Shown: positions 8,489 through 17,584 of the stretch, in pieces
How the letters are laid out: each line of letters starts with the position of its first letter
How positions within the stretch are numbered: position 1 is the stretch's first letter
From: Ohtaekwangia sp035628875
Lineage (GTDB): Bacteria; Bacteroidota; Bacteroidia; Cytophagales; Cyclobacteriaceae
DNA: 64,000 nucleotides
Direction: 5' to 3'
Assembly: GCA_035628875.1 (NCBI GenBank)
Contig: DASPIZ010000019.1
Span: 26,048-90,047, forward strand
Position numbers and translations under genes: made by a program
Notes under the pieces: model-generated
The model's database searches: none
Told to the model about the DNA's origin: nothing
The model's input: the letters and a program-made list of their open reading frames with translations, nothing else

Positions 8489-9312
8489 CTAGTCATTTCT
8501 ATCAATATAAATCACTTTCTTTACTCGCTGCTCGATTTCATCCACATCTATCTTTATAAGATGACCGTCTTCATAATTAAAGCTGGAAACCCTATGTACC
8601 ACTCCATCTATCCTTTCTGTTTCAATTCTATTCATGCCATCAATATACTCAATATCGATTTCCTTGGTTTTATTCATATCTGTTACGTGCAACGTATGAT
8701 AAATAAGATCGCCGCTTTTATTATATGCATTTCTTACTTCGGAAATAATGTTTCCTGAATGATCCATTAAAATACTGTGAAGAATTTTTCCGTCTTCATT
8801 GTAGTTATTCTTCGTTACCGATGCTTTCGAAGTATCGCCGCCGGGAATCAATGTAACCTTTACTATATTTCCATCCAAACTATACTCATTCACAATATCA
8901 AATTCAATAGAAATTGTTCGCTTGCCAGCTTCAATATTACTAACCAACTTCTTAATTGGATTCCCTCTGGAATCATTGTAATTTCTTCAATTATACCATT
9001 TGTATCAGATTTACCATAATACGTTTCAACAGTCTTCAAATTTCCATTGCTATCATAAATCGTGACTTTCTTAATCGTGTCAGGCGATACAGAAAATTTA
9101 GTCGAGGACATGATACCAGCGTCTCCATTGTACTGCACCTTCTTAGTAATGGTTCCTTTTACTAACGTTGTATCGAACTCCGTTTCATTTTCGTCAAATG
9201 AGTATTCTCGCCAAATCTCAACACAATGATTTGCTTTTGTTTCATCAGATGCTACAGATCCGCATCGTGTCACGATGATGAGAAAGCTTACGACGGCAGA
9301 AATGTGTCTCAT
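8489..9312 (-). pseudogene. Lipoprotein-like protein with YD-type sequence repeats, frameshifted
   Basis: The first part starts at the ATG at 9312 (MRHISAVVSF) with a signal sequence and possible lipobox VTRC, and runs to about 8975. The second part continues in the -1 frame to 8489. Joining them restores a repeated pattern: IYDSNGNLKTVE, NYNDSRGNPIKKLV, NYNEDGKILHSI, DHSGNIISEV, AYNKSGDLIYH. These resemble the short Tyr/Asp-Gly repeats of RHS-like or YwqK-like surface proteins. The break falls at a GAAGAAATTAC stretch where one extra A would restore the frame, so it is a one-base deletion, a sequencing error, or less likely a programmed slip. Joined, the protein would have about 274 residues. 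Function unknown. AT-rich, like the neighbouring broken gene. Confidence 0.65.
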
Positions 9313-9794
9313 GTATGTCATGTTAATGCTAGTCTTAATCCTACTGAAATAAAAAAACGACAGAAAACCCTGATTAAAAAATTAGTTGAGAGCAAGGTGG
9401 TGTCTGTAGCAACCAATAAGATAAATATTGGCAATCATTGTTACGTTTATATATCACCTTTGGACGTATAAATTTAAAAAAAAGCAGCTCTATACAGAAA
9501 ATAATAATCCAGATAAACCTTACAGCTCAATTGAACTCAATTTACCTTTAAAGCTCAAGGTTGTTTTCAGTATTAAGCGATTGCTGTTTACGGCAGATAT
9601 ATTAAGCATGATACCCTTAATGCAAAGGATGCCCCTATGCCAATGTCTCCAGATCCGACTTGAACCAATAAATCAGATGTACCAAAGCCCTGACCTCCAC
9701 TTTAACGATAAAATGTAAACTAAATATGCTGGCTTCGTTATCTTCAGTTCACGACGCAAATTTTTTCAGCGTTTTATAAATGATATATACAGTT
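9313..9794. other. 482-bp AT-rich spacer, no gene seen
   Basis: It separates the divergent frameshifted lipoprotein gene and the ZU5-like lipoprotein gene. Two short plus-strand frames occur here, but neither has protein-like composition or a recognisable motif. It must hold the promoters of both neighbours, yet I cannot point to a convincing TAnnTTTG box. Confidence 0.4.
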
Positions 9795-10685
9795 ATGAAA
9801 AACTTTTTAAACTACACAATAAAAGGAAAACTTACACGCATGTTACTTGCTGCGGGAATGGTCTGCATGTTGTTCAGCGCTTGTGGCAGCGATGATGACG
9901 ATGATACTAAAACTAGCAACAAAGGTGTTACCGAAATTATCGGCGATGAAGGTGGTGCTATTACGTCTGCGGATAATAACCTGGTGATCAATATTCCCGC
10001 CGGTGTCATGACCGACGAAACATCTGTTACTGTAACTGTGAATGAGTCGAATGAGCACCCGGATGGCGTTGGTACAATGTTTACTCTCGAATCCGCGGTT
10101 GATCAGTTTGAAGAACCTGTTACCCTCACATTTAGTTACACCGATGAATCGCTACCAGCAGGTATGCAACCAGAATTCCTGATTGTCGTATTCCGCGAAG
10201 AGGGTGGTGAATGGATCACGAAGCCAAATGCTACGTTGGACAAAATAACAAAAACGATAACGGTTCAAACAGATCACTTCAGTCAGTGGAGCCTGGCATC
10301 CCGCGGAGAAGGATACATCGATGTTTCAATCCCTATAGATACATTCGCGATAAATATTCCCGCAGACCGGTTTGTAAACGCAAATGGGATAGGCGAATAT
10401 TCCGACACATTGATATTTTACTTCCAGGACAACGAAACACTTTATAAATCCACGCTCACCAAAATTGGAAGTTTTGAAATTGAACTCGATACCGAACTTG
10501 CGATGCAATTGTACATCAGCCACGACAACATCGGTATGTATTCCGGACCGGTGGACGTAGTTTTTAATTCGCTGGGAGAAACCTCAGGAGATGTAATCGG
10601 TGCCACATTATCGGGTGACGCAAAACGCCTGTCGAACGAACAAACATTTCCGGTGAACGGGAAGTTCTTCTTTCAGTTGGAATAG
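9795..10685 (+). CDS. Lipoprotein with ZU5-like beta domain
   Basis: 296 residues from the ATG at 9795; an ATG five codons earlier is also possible. The signal sequence ends at FSACGS, a lipobox, and is followed by a run of five aspartates and a Ser/Thr/Lys linker, as in surface lipoproteins of Bacteroidota. Residues about 45-175 read EGGAITSADNNLVINIPAG, then TSVTVTV, the pattern of ZU5-like beta-sandwich domains found in many extracellular Bacteroidota proteins. It ends with HFSQWSLAS, a common tail of this domain. The C-terminal 120 residues are beta-rich and unassigned. It stands alone, followed immediately by heptamer tracts. Probably a surface-exposed binding or structural protein; the ligand cannot be read from the sequence. 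Confidence 0.75.
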   Translation: MKNFLNYTIKGKLTRMLLAAGMVCMLFSACGSDDDDDTKTSNKGVTEIIGDEGGAITSADNNLVINIPAGVMTDETSVTVTVNESNEHPDGVGTMFTLESAVDQFEEPVTLTFSYTDESLPAGMQPEFLIVVFREEGGEWITKPNATLDKITKTITVQTDHFSQWSLASRGEGYIDVSIPIDTFAINIPADRFVNANGIGEYSDTLIFYFQDNETLYKSTLTKIGSFEIELDTELAMQLYISHDNIGMYSGPVDVVFNSLGETSGDVIGATLSGDAKRLSNEQTFPVNGKFFFQLE

Positions 10686-10691
10686 TGGTGA

Positions 10692-10726
10692 GTTCAAGGT
10701 TCAAAGTTTAAGGTTCAAAGTTTGGG
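10692..10726 (+). repeat. 7-bp periodic tandem tract (GTTCAAA/GTTTAAG type)
   Basis: Five heptamers in register starting 7 bp after the stop codon: GTTCAAG, GTTCAAA, GTTTAAG, GTTCAAA, GTTTGGG. Confidence 0.85.
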
Positions 10727-10768
10727 ATGTTCCAAACGATGGGATTGCGAAATTGTTTGAGGCCAGAA

Positions 10769-10789
10769 GTTTGAGGTTTGAGGTTTGGT
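10769..10789 (+). repeat. 7-bp periodic tandem tract (GTTTGAG type)
   Basis: Three heptamers GTTTGAG, GTTTGAG, GTTTGGT, in the same spacer as the tract at 10692 but with a different unit. It lies between the convergent lipoprotein and phoU genes. Confidence 0.75.
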
Positions 10790-10928
10790 TTTCGGAAACG
10801 TTTTGGGTTGTCGATATTTGACTTTTGGTATTTTCGCCGTGAGCTTATCTGCAAATTATCAGTTACTGTCAATCAAGCTCGCGACTCAAAGCTTTTCTAA
10901 AGACGCTTCACAGTACATAAACCCCGCA

Positions 10929-11591
10929 TCACTTTTCCTTCGTGTGTTTCACCACTTTTGCTTCGATGTGAAATACAATTTCTTCGGCGATGTTTTTGGT
11001 GAGGTCACCGGCGCGTTCAAGGTTGCGGGTGATGGCAAATAGCTTTAACAATGCTTTCGCTTCTCCCGGATTTTCTTTGATCAGTTTTGCTGTTGTTTTG
11101 ACGGCTTTCTTATTATGCGCATTCAGCACCTCATCTTTCTTCGCTGTTTTCCGTGCGAGTCTTGTATCATCCTTGCGCAGGGCTTGCCCCATATCATGTA
11201 ACATGCCGGTGAGTGTATCCAACATATCGGTAAGGTGATATTCATTGAGTAAGTCACCGGGAACCTTTTTAATATTAGTTTTTATAAAACGTGCAAGGCT
11301 TTTTGCATTATCGCCGATACGTTCGAGGTCGTTGCTAATCTTCAAGGTGGCAAGAACCAGGCGAAGATCGGTTGCTACCGGTGTGTAGAGCGCCAGGATG
11401 TTTTCACAATCGCGATCGATTGAAAGCTCCTGTATATTTACTTTCTTCTCGAGGTGGATAACATCAGCGGCAAGCTCGACATCTTTTTCATCAATGGCTT
11501 TCCTGCATTTCACCAACTGCGATTGCACCATGTCGAGCATATCGCAAAGATTATCTTTTACCGTTTGTAGTTCGAGTTCTAATGGTGACAT
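10929..11591 (-). CDS. phoU: Phosphate transport system regulator PhoU
   Basis: 220 residues, the normal size for PhoU. It has the two three-helix bundles with the repeated metal-binding type motifs: IHLEKKVNIQE and LATLKISNDLERIGDNAKSLAR in the first half, and LKLFAITRNLERAGDLTKNIAEE in the second. PhoU couples the PstSCAB transporter to the PhoR kinase and keeps the phosphate regulon off when phosphate is plentiful. It is the last gene of pstS-pstC-pstA-pstB-phoU, 45 bp after pstB. The C-terminus ends in a short Lys/His-rich tail. Its own promoter is not apparent, so it should follow the operon's phosphate control. Confidence 0.95.
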   Translation of the reverse strand: MSPLELELQTVKDNLCDMLDMVQSQLVKCRKAIDEKDVELAADVIHLEKKVNIQELSIDRDCENILALYTPVATDLRLVLATLKISNDLERIGDNAKSLARFIKTNIKKVPGDLLNEYHLTDMLDTLTGMLHDMGQALRKDDTRLARKTAKKDEVLNAHNKKAVKTTAKLIKENPGEAKALLKLFAITRNLERAGDLTKNIAEEIVFHIEAKVVKHTKEK

Positions 11592-11636
11592 CGGAATAAA
11601 TCTAAAAGTTATAAAAAATTACCATAAAGGAGGGCG

Positions 11637-12389
11637 TTAACCAAATCTTCCGGTAATATAATTTTCTGTTTGTTTACTTTTTGGATTGGTGAACAACTCA
11701 CTGGTTTTTTCGTACTCAACGAGATCGCCGAGGTAAAAAAACGCTGTCGTATCACTCACCCGCGCAGCCTGTTGCATGTTATGGGTTACGATCACAATCG
11801 TATACTTTTCTTTCAGCTCGTGGATCAGTTCTTCAATCTTGGATGTTGAGATCGGATCCAAAGCCGAAGCAGGCTCATCCATCAGGATTATAGTTGGTTT
11901 TACCGCCAACGTTCTGGCTATACACAAACGTTGCTGTTGTCCACCCGAAAGGGAAAGTGCTGGTTTGTGAAGCTTATCCTTTACCTCTCCCCACAACGCA
12001 GATTGCTTCAGTGATTTCTCCACACGTTCATCAATTTCTTTTTTATCGGTGATGCCATGGATGCGGAGGCCATAGGCAACGTTTTCATAAATTGATTTTG
12101 GAAACGGATTGGGTTTTTGAAACACCATGCCGACTTTTCTTCGCAATTCTTCTACACGTACTTTCTTGTCGTAGATATCTTCATCATCGATATAGATCTT
12201 GCCCTTCTTTCGAAAACCATCGATGTAATCATTCATGCGATTTAACGTGCGCAGAAAAGTGGACTTCCCACAACCCGAAGGACCGATAAAAGCGGTGACA
12301 GTATTTTCCTTAATGTTTAAGGTAATATCCTTAAGCACATGGTTGTCGCCGTAGAACACATTTACATTTTTCGTTTCAATAAGTTTCAT
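11637..12389 (-). CDS. pstB: Phosphate ABC transporter ATP-binding protein PstB
   Basis: 250 residues. Walker A GPSGCGKST at 36-44, Q-loop FQKPNPFPKS, signature LSGGQQQR near 147 and Walker B ILMDEPA with catalytic Glu172, followed by SALDPIS and the switch histidine in VTHNMQQAARVSD. The FQKPNPFP segment and the C-terminal NYITGRFG are typical of PstB among ABC ATPases. It powers high-affinity phosphate uptake through PstC and PstA at the inner membrane. It lies 13 bp after pstA in the same operon. Confidence 0.97.
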   Translation of the reverse strand: MKLIETKNVNVFYGDNHVLKDITLNIKENTVTAFIGPSGCGKSTFLRTLNRMNDYIDGFRKKGKIYIDDEDIYDKKVRVEELRRKVGMVFQKPNPFPKSIYENVAYGLRIHGITDKKEIDERVEKSLKQSALWGEVKDKLHKPALSLSGGQQQRLCIARTLAVKPTIILMDEPASALDPISTSKIEELIHELKEKYTIVIVTHNMQQAARVSDTTAFFYLGDLVEYEKTSELFTNPKSKQTENYITGRFG

Positions 12390-12402
12390 CGGACCTTAAT
12401 AA

Positions 12403-13260
12403 CTACCAGTTAATTTTTTTCTGCCATTTGTTTCGCAGGTACATGGCAATACCATTCATTAAAAACGTAATGACGAGCAGGATGATGATCGCCGCTGCTG
12501 CGTTTATCAAAAATGCATGTTGCGGACGAGACACCCAATTAAAGATCTGCATCGGCAACACCGTGAACTCATCCATAGGTGTTTTTGCAACGAAGGGAAC
12601 ATACGCCAATGCACCGATCACGATAAGCGGAGCGGTCTCTCCTACCGCACGGGATAATGCGAGGATGATTCCGGTGAGAATTCCGCCCGATGCTGCAGGA
12701 AGAATCTGGTACCAGATGGTTTGCCATTTTGTTGCCCCCATACCGTAAGATGCCTCACGCAACGAATTGGGTACTGCTTTTAACGCTTCACGCGTAGCGA
12801 CTATTATAATCGGAAGGATAAGCAGCGCCAATGTAAATGCACCGGCCAGTAAGCTTCCGCCCATGTGCATCATTCTCCCAAAGATCTCTAAACCAAGTAA
12901 TCCGTAAATGATTGATGGAACACCGGCCAGATTGCTGATGTTGAGTTCGATAAAAGATGCCAGTCGGTTTTTACGTCCATACTCCTGTAAAAAAATTCCG
13001 GCAGATACACCCAGTGGAATCGCAATGATGGCAGTAAGTCCCAGTATCCAAGCGGTTCCTGTCCAGGCGGTAAGGATGCCAGCCTTGGCTGCCCGGCGTG
13101 AAGGTAATCCTGTGAAAAAATCCCAATCGATACGCGTTACACCGTCATAGATAATTTTACCAATGAAAATACACAGAATCACTAATCCTAAAAATGTACA
13201 GAGGATACCAACATACTTGAAGGCATTATCTTTCCACCGGTTTATCCTGATGTTATTCAT
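12403..13260 (-). CDS. pstA: Phosphate ABC transporter permease PstA
   Basis: 285 residues with six predicted membrane segments. The cytoplasmic coupling motif is EALKAVPNSLREASYGMGATKWQ, read here in two parts, the EAA-type loop that contacts PstB. FFTGLPSRRAAKAGI near the N-terminus is typical of PstA. It forms the phosphate channel with PstC. Its first 8 bp overlap the end of pstC, which suggests translational coupling and equal dosage of the two permeases. Confidence 0.96.
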   Translation of the reverse strand: MNNIRINRWKDNAFKYVGILCTFLGLVILCIFIGKIIYDGVTRIDWDFFTGLPSRRAAKAGILTAWTGTAWILGLTAIIAIPLGVSAGIFLQEYGRKNRLASFIELNISNLAGVPSIIYGLLGLEIFGRMMHMGGSLLAGAFTLALLILPIIIVATREALKAVPNSLREASYGMGATKWQTIWYQILPAASGGILTGIILALSRAVGETAPLIVIGALAYVPFVAKTPMDEFTVLPMQIFNWVSRPQHAFLINAAAAIIILLVITFLMNGIAMYLRNKWQKKINW

Positions 13261-14170
13261 AGCGCTCCTGATATTTTTTTCTGATCCAGTAACTCAGGTT
13301 ATTCAACAAGAAGGTAAAAACAAAAAGTGTGATACCTGCTGCAAAAATGGTTTTATACTCCATCGAATCATGCTGTACATCCCCAAGGCTCACCTGAACG
13401 ATATACGTTGTAATCGTTTCTACCGATTCGCGCGGATCGAACGTGAGCTTGGGTTGTTGTCCTGCGGCAATGGCAACCACCATGGTTTCACCAATGGCAC
13501 GCGACACTGCTAGGATAATGGAAACAATAATTCCGGAAGAAGCTGCAGGTACGACGACTTTGAAAGCCGTTTGAAACTTTGTTGCGCCCATACCATAAGA
13601 AGCTTCCCGCAACGATTTAGGAACAGCATACAAGGCATCTTCACTGAGGGAACTGATCAGCGGAACGATCATGATACCCATGACAAGCCCGGCGGAAAGT
13701 GCATTGAAGCTCCCTACACCCGGAATAAAAGACTGAAGAAAAGGTGTTACTACTGTAAGTGCAAAAAAACCATAAACAACTGTTGGTACCGCGGCGAGAA
13801 TTTCAAGCGCGGGTTTTACTTTCCTTCGAAAACTTTTGTTGGCGTATTCACTGAGATAAACTGCGATGATAATACCCAGCGGTAATGCTGTTGCAACTGC
13901 GATGAACGTTGTGAGTATTGTTCCGGTGAGCAACGGAAGAATACCATAACGTTTGTTGGTGAAGAGTGGGGTCCATTCGGTGTCGAACAGAAATTTTGTT
14001 AACGGGACATTAGCAAAAAACCCCCACGATTCGGAAACCAAAACCCAGATGATACCAATGGTGGTAAGCACGGTGACAAGCCCGCTGAACGCAAGTAGTT
14101 TCTCAATGACCTGTTCACTTAACTTTTTCAAGCGTATTTTTTGAACTACATCCGACGAATGCTTATTCAT
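13253..14170 (-). CDS. pstC: Phosphate ABC transporter permease PstC
   Basis: 305 residues, about six membrane segments after a short basic cytoplasmic N-terminus. Typical PstC features are FLFDTEWTPLF, the periplasmic loop after the first helix, and the EAA-type loop DALYAVPKSLREASYGMGATK (given in part) that docks on PstB. It pairs with PstA to form the transmembrane path. It lies 27 bp after pstS, and its 3' end overlaps pstA by 8 bp. Confidence 0.96.
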   Translation of the reverse strand: MNKHSSDVVQKIRLKKLSEQVIEKLLAFSGLVTVLTTIGIIWVLVSESWGFFANVPLTKFLFDTEWTPLFTNKRYGILPLLTGTILTTFIAVATALPLGIIIAVYLSEYANKSFRRKVKPALEILAAVPTVVYGFFALTVVTPFLQSFIPGVGSFNALSAGLVMGIMIVPLISSLSEDALYAVPKSLREASYGMGATKFQTAFKVVVPAASSGIIVSIILAVSRAIGETMVVAIAAGQQPKLTFDPRESVETITTYIVQVSLGDVQHDSMEYKTIFAAGITLFVFTFLLNNLSYWIRKKYQERYE

Positions 14171-14197
14171 ACCGCAAAACCATTTGAGGCAGTACTA

Positions 14198-15148
14198 CTA
14201 CTTCCCAGTAAAGGCAGCAAACTCCTCAGCTTCCTTTTTATATTCCGCATCAGGTAATGCAATGTATCCAACATCGGCTACCAGTTCCGCAGCGTTATTG
14301 AGGTAGAATGTGATAAAAGCCGACACTTCAGGCCGCTCTGCTGCACGATCAGAGACATAAATGTAAACCGGTCTGGACAACGGCGCGTATGTTCCATCCT
14401 TTACAGTTTGTGTTGAAGGCAGAATCACTCCCGTCCCATTATTTACACCCACTAATTTAAGCTGCTCTTTATTTTCCTCGTAGTACGCTAATCCAAAAAA
14501 GCCTAATGCATTTTTATCACCGGCGATTCCCTGTACCAACACGTTGTCATCTTCGCTTGCTGTAAAATCGCCCCTACTGGAACCACTTGTGCCGACAATG
14601 GCTTCAGTGAAGTAATCATAGGTACCAGAAGCTACACCCGGTCCATAGAGATGAAATTCTTCATCAGGCCATTCCGGTCTAATCTGATTCCAACGCGTGA
14701 TTTTCCCCTGTGCATCGGGACTCCATATCCTTTTTAATTCTTCAACGGTAATATCATTCACCCAGGTATTCTCCGTGTTAACCAAAACTGCCAAGCCATC
14801 AAATGCAATTTTTAGAGATTCATATCTGATGCTATTTTCTGTACACGCGGCAGCTTCCTGTTCTTTTATTGGTCGCGAAGCATTGTTAATATCGGATTCG
14901 CCACGACTGAATTTTTTGAAACCTCCGCCGGTACCTGAAACGCCAACTGTAACTTTTACATCCGGCTGCTCCAAACGAAATTCCTCTGCTACTGCTTCCG
15001 TTATAGGATAAACCGTGCTTGATCCGTCAATACTGATCGCGCCCTGAAGTTTATCGGAAGACGTTCCTGCGCTATCCTTAGAACCGCAAGCCGTCAGCAG
15101 AATACCTGATAAAAGCATCAGGATCAGCAATTTTGAATTTAAATACAT
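14198..15148 (-). CDS. pstS: Periplasmic phosphate-binding lipoprotein PstS
   Basis: 316 residues. The signal sequence ends with LLTACGSKD, a lipobox, so the binding protein is membrane-anchored. Ligand-loop motifs SIDGSSTVYPIT, VSGTGGGFKKFSRGESDI and SGSSRGDFT match the phosphate-binding loops of the PstS family. It captures phosphate for PstCAB. It is the first gene of the operon, with a promoter and a Pho-box-like repeat just upstream, and is therefore expected to be induced by phosphate starvation. Confidence 0.96.
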   Translation of the reverse strand: MYLNSKLLILMLLSGILLTACGSKDSAGTSSDKLQGAISIDGSSTVYPITEAVAEEFRLEQPDVKVTVGVSGTGGGFKKFSRGESDINNASRPIKEQEAAACTENSIRYESLKIAFDGLAVLVNTENTWVNDITVEELKRIWSPDAQGKITRWNQIRPEWPDEEFHLYGPGVASGTYDYFTEAIVGTSGSSRGDFTASEDDNVLVQGIAGDKNALGFFGLAYYEENKEQLKLVGVNNGTGVILPSTQTVKDGTYAPLSRPVYIYVSDRAAERPEVSAFITFYLNNAAELVADVGYIALPDAEYKKEAEEFAAFTGK

Positions 15149-15167
15149 ATGCCAAAATAAATTTGGT

Positions 15168-15196
15168 CAAAGGTACGGGTAACAGCCCGCCAGCAA
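15168..15196 (-). promoter_or_regulatory. Bacteroidota-type promoter of pstSCAB-phoU
   Basis: On the complement a TTG (15194-15196) is followed after 18 bp by TACCTTTG (15168-15175), a perfect match to the TAnnTTTG -7 box of the Bacteroidota primary sigma factor. It predicts a leader of roughly 12 nt before the pstS ATG at 15148. Confidence 0.7.
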
Positions 15197-15204
15197 GAAA
15201 GCGG

Positions 15205-15224
15205 CATGTTAAGTTTATGTTAAA
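15205..15224 (-). promoter_or_regulatory. Pho-box-like direct repeat upstream of pstS
   Basis: On the complement, TTAACA is repeated with an 11-bp step (15207-15212 and 15218-15223), the same spacing and half-site as PhoP boxes of the TTAACA type. It ends about 10 bp upstream of the -33 element, the usual place for an activator. A third TTAACA lies at 15251-15256 on the opposite strand. The binding protein is inferred to be a PhoB/PhoP-type regulator. Confidence 0.65.
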
Positions 15225-15309
15225 TCACTTAATAATTCAGTCACATATACTTAACATGCGCTTGTCCTTACATTTCAATGGATAAAGTATTGCCTTAACG
15301 GTTGTGTGC

Positions 15310-17217
15310 CTAAAAACTGAACGACAGCCCGGCCATCACGTTAATGCCCCTGGTGTTGTATCCGTAAACTTCTGTATAATCCTGGTCTGTTATGTTTTTC
15401 AGGTCAAGAAAAAATTTGATATTTTTATTCCTTAACATACTGTACTCGGCATAAAGATCGATAAAATAGTAACCCGGTAATGCTACCGACTTTCTGGTGA
15501 AATCCGTATTATCAACATACTGATCGGCACGATCACTAAATGTTTTTGCATTTATGCTTAGATAAAACCGGTCATTAACGCGGTATCCTGTATTCAAACC
15601 AAACGAATGTTTTGGTCGGCGAAGGAGCTTATTATATGTTGAATCTTTTTCCGTTCCGGCGATCTTTGTTGTTAATTCACCTGTTACGAAAGCATAGAAC
15701 AACGCTACTTTAAATCGCTGATTAAATTCAAATGTGGGTTCAAACTCAACACCGTAATCGTCTTGCTCATCCAGATTGACGTGACCCTTCGTATTTGTAT
15801 ATAAAATAACATCGTCAATCTCTCTTTTGAAAGCTGTTACACGAACGTCAAGTTTTTTCTCTGATGAAATAAAATGAATACCACCTTCAAGATGTTTACT
15901 TCTTTCGGGTTCAAGATCAGGGTTTGCGCCGAACTGCCCATAGAGTTGACTTAACGTAGGTGCCTTGAATGCTGTTGAATAGCTTACAAAAAATTTCCAG
16001 CGTTGGTTAAGGAAATACGATGGATTGATACTGTAGGTAAATGTATTTCCGAATTGTTCATGGTTTACATAGCGCCCTCCTATTTCTGCAGAAAAGCCGT
16101 TCACGTTACGGAGAAAAAAAGAAGCATAAGGACTTGCCACCAAAACAGAAGTATCTGCCGAAGCCGATTCATCCACCATGCGAAGATGTTGCAAATTCAT
16201 GCCGCCGAGAACCTGTATGTGGTCAGTTATATTGTAATTAGCATATATTTCAGCATGATTAAACCGGCCATCATAGTTAACTTTAAAACTAGTATAATCA
16301 TACATTCTTTCTGACCTGGTGTACGCATACTGAAGCGAAACCGCTCCTTTGTTAAAGTTATACTGACTATTTAAACCCGTGCTTTTCATTTCGGTCAAGG
16401 CACTCGATGGCGCGTCTGTGAAAGAACCGCCATCGAAGTCACCATCAAATTCATTCATCCGAAAGAAAGGTGATATTACCCATTCTTCAACGGGACGAAT
16501 ACTCGCGCTTGCCTGGATTCCCTGTTGATCAAATCCATCCTTGTCAAAGTTTTGATTCCCTGTCGGATCTTTGGCTTCACTTAAACCCTGTGATTTATGG
16601 CGTGAATAAATTACGTTATACTCCAGCAATTTTGTACTTCCGCGAATACCAACATTGCCACGTTTTGTGTCGTAACTGCCATAAGCCAATGATCCGAATA
16701 CACCAAATGGGTTATTCCCTTTTTTCTTTGTGATGATATTAATCACTCCTGCAATGGCATCACTTCCATAGAGTGTCGATTGGCTTCCCTTCAAGATTTC
16801 AATACGTTCAATCTGATCAACCGGAAGAAGACGCAAGTCAAAAGCACCACCGAAGGCACTCGGATCATTTACTGGTATCCCATCGATGAGGATTAACGTG
16901 TAGTCTGTTTTCGCACCACGCAGATAAACTGATTTATCTTTTCCCGGATTGCTTCCCGAGCCGTTGATCACCAGGCCCACTTGTTCATTAAGCAATTGAC
17001 TTACATCTTTACCAGCACTTCGTGAAAGTTGTTCTTCCGTAATTACGGTAAGCACCTTCCCTGTTTCCGTTTGGCTCTTTGGAAACTTGGTTGCGGTAAC
17101 CACAATCTCATCGAGTGTTTTTTGTGCTAAAGAATCCTGCTGGGCGAAGGTTAGATTTGGCGCCAGCCACCAAAAGGCAATCAATGTCATTGCCCAGACT
17201 TTTTTCTCCTTTTTCAT
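15310..17217 (-). CDS. btuB: TonB-dependent outer-membrane receptor, vitamin B12 type (BtuB)
   Basis: 635 residues. A signal peptide ends near TFAQQ. The plug domain (about 30-150) includes the TonB-box-like DEIVVTATKFP, VYLRGAKTDYTLILIDGIPVND (given in part), and ERIEILKGSQSTLYGSDAIAGVINI, all typical of BtuB-like receptors. The 22-strand barrel follows and ends in an aromatic residue (LSFSF). B12 as the ligand is supported by a cobalamin riboswitch just upstream. The receptor would bring corrinoids into the periplasm using TonB energy. No BtuFCD transporter genes are in the window. It lies upstream of pstS on the same strand, but that operon has its own promoter. Confidence 0.93.
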   Translation of the reverse strand: MKKEKKVWAMTLIAFWWLAPNLTFAQQDSLAQKTLDEIVVTATKFPKSQTETGKVLTVITEEQLSRSAGKDVSQLLNEQVGLVINGSGSNPGKDKSVYLRGAKTDYTLILIDGIPVNDPSAFGGAFDLRLLPVDQIERIEILKGSQSTLYGSDAIAGVINIITKKKGNNPFGVFGSLAYGSYDTKRGNVGIRGSTKLLEYNVIYSRHKSQGLSEAKDPTGNQNFDKDGFDQQGIQASASIRPVEEWVISPFFRMNEFDGDFDGGSFTDAPSSALTEMKSTGLNSQYNFNKGAVSLQYAYTRSERMYDYTSFKVNYDGRFNHAEIYANYNITDHIQVLGGMNLQHLRMVDESASADTSVLVASPYASFFLRNVNGFSAEIGGRYVNHEQFGNTFTYSINPSYFLNQRWKFFVSYSTAFKAPTLSQLYGQFGANPDLEPERSKHLEGGIHFISSEKKLDVRVTAFKREIDDVILYTNTKGHVNLDEQDDYGVEFEPTFEFNQRFKVALFYAFVTGELTTKIAGTEKDSTYNKLLRRPKHSFGLNTGYRVNDRFYLSINAKTFSDRADQYVDNTDFTRKSVALPGYYFIDLYAEYSMLRNKNIKFFLDLKNITDQDYTEVYGYNTRGINVMAGLSFSF

Positions 17218-17337
17218 TTGTGAAAGGTTAATGTTTGAAAAAAGAGTAAAAGGCTGAAATGTGAAACGAATACTGCAATGTAAACGCAGCTCTGATTAAC
17301 ACTCGTTGCTTTTTACCCGAAGCATGATGTATTACAT

Positions 17338-17505
17338 TGTACTGGCAGGTCTCCTGGCTTACACGCTGTTGCTGGCCTTCCCATTCTATTTAAAGAACAG
17401 TGACTGTGGATTCGGCAACGCTTTATCGTGTTTACAGTAGCGGGAACTGCTCCGGAATTTCACCGGTATTCCCTTTTAATCCGTACCTGATGGGGTACAG
17501 AACCA
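17338..17505 (-). ncRNA. Cobalamin riboswitch controlling btuB
   Basis: On the complement the leader reads, in order, GGGAATACCGGTGAAATTCC, GGAGCAGTTCCCGC, TACTGTAA, then further on CAGTCACTG, and finally the closing GCCAGGAGACCTGCC. These are the conserved core blocks of the cobalamin (adenosylcobalamin/hydroxocobalamin) riboswitch in the correct order and spacing. It lies about 120 bp upstream of the btuB start. It should shut off receptor synthesis when B12 is sufficient; the expression platform between 17218 and 17337 is not obvious by eye. Confidence 0.92.
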
Positions 17506-17584
17506 ATACGCGTGCAAGTATAGGGAAATGTTGAATAGGAAAACATGATCGAAAGCATAAAGTTTTTAGAGGTATTTGGTTGAG

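Noticed and set aside
9428..9718. 96-codon plus-strand frame in the AT-rich spacer before the ZU5-like lipoprotein
   Set aside because: No motif, no initiation signal, unlikely amino-acid composition.
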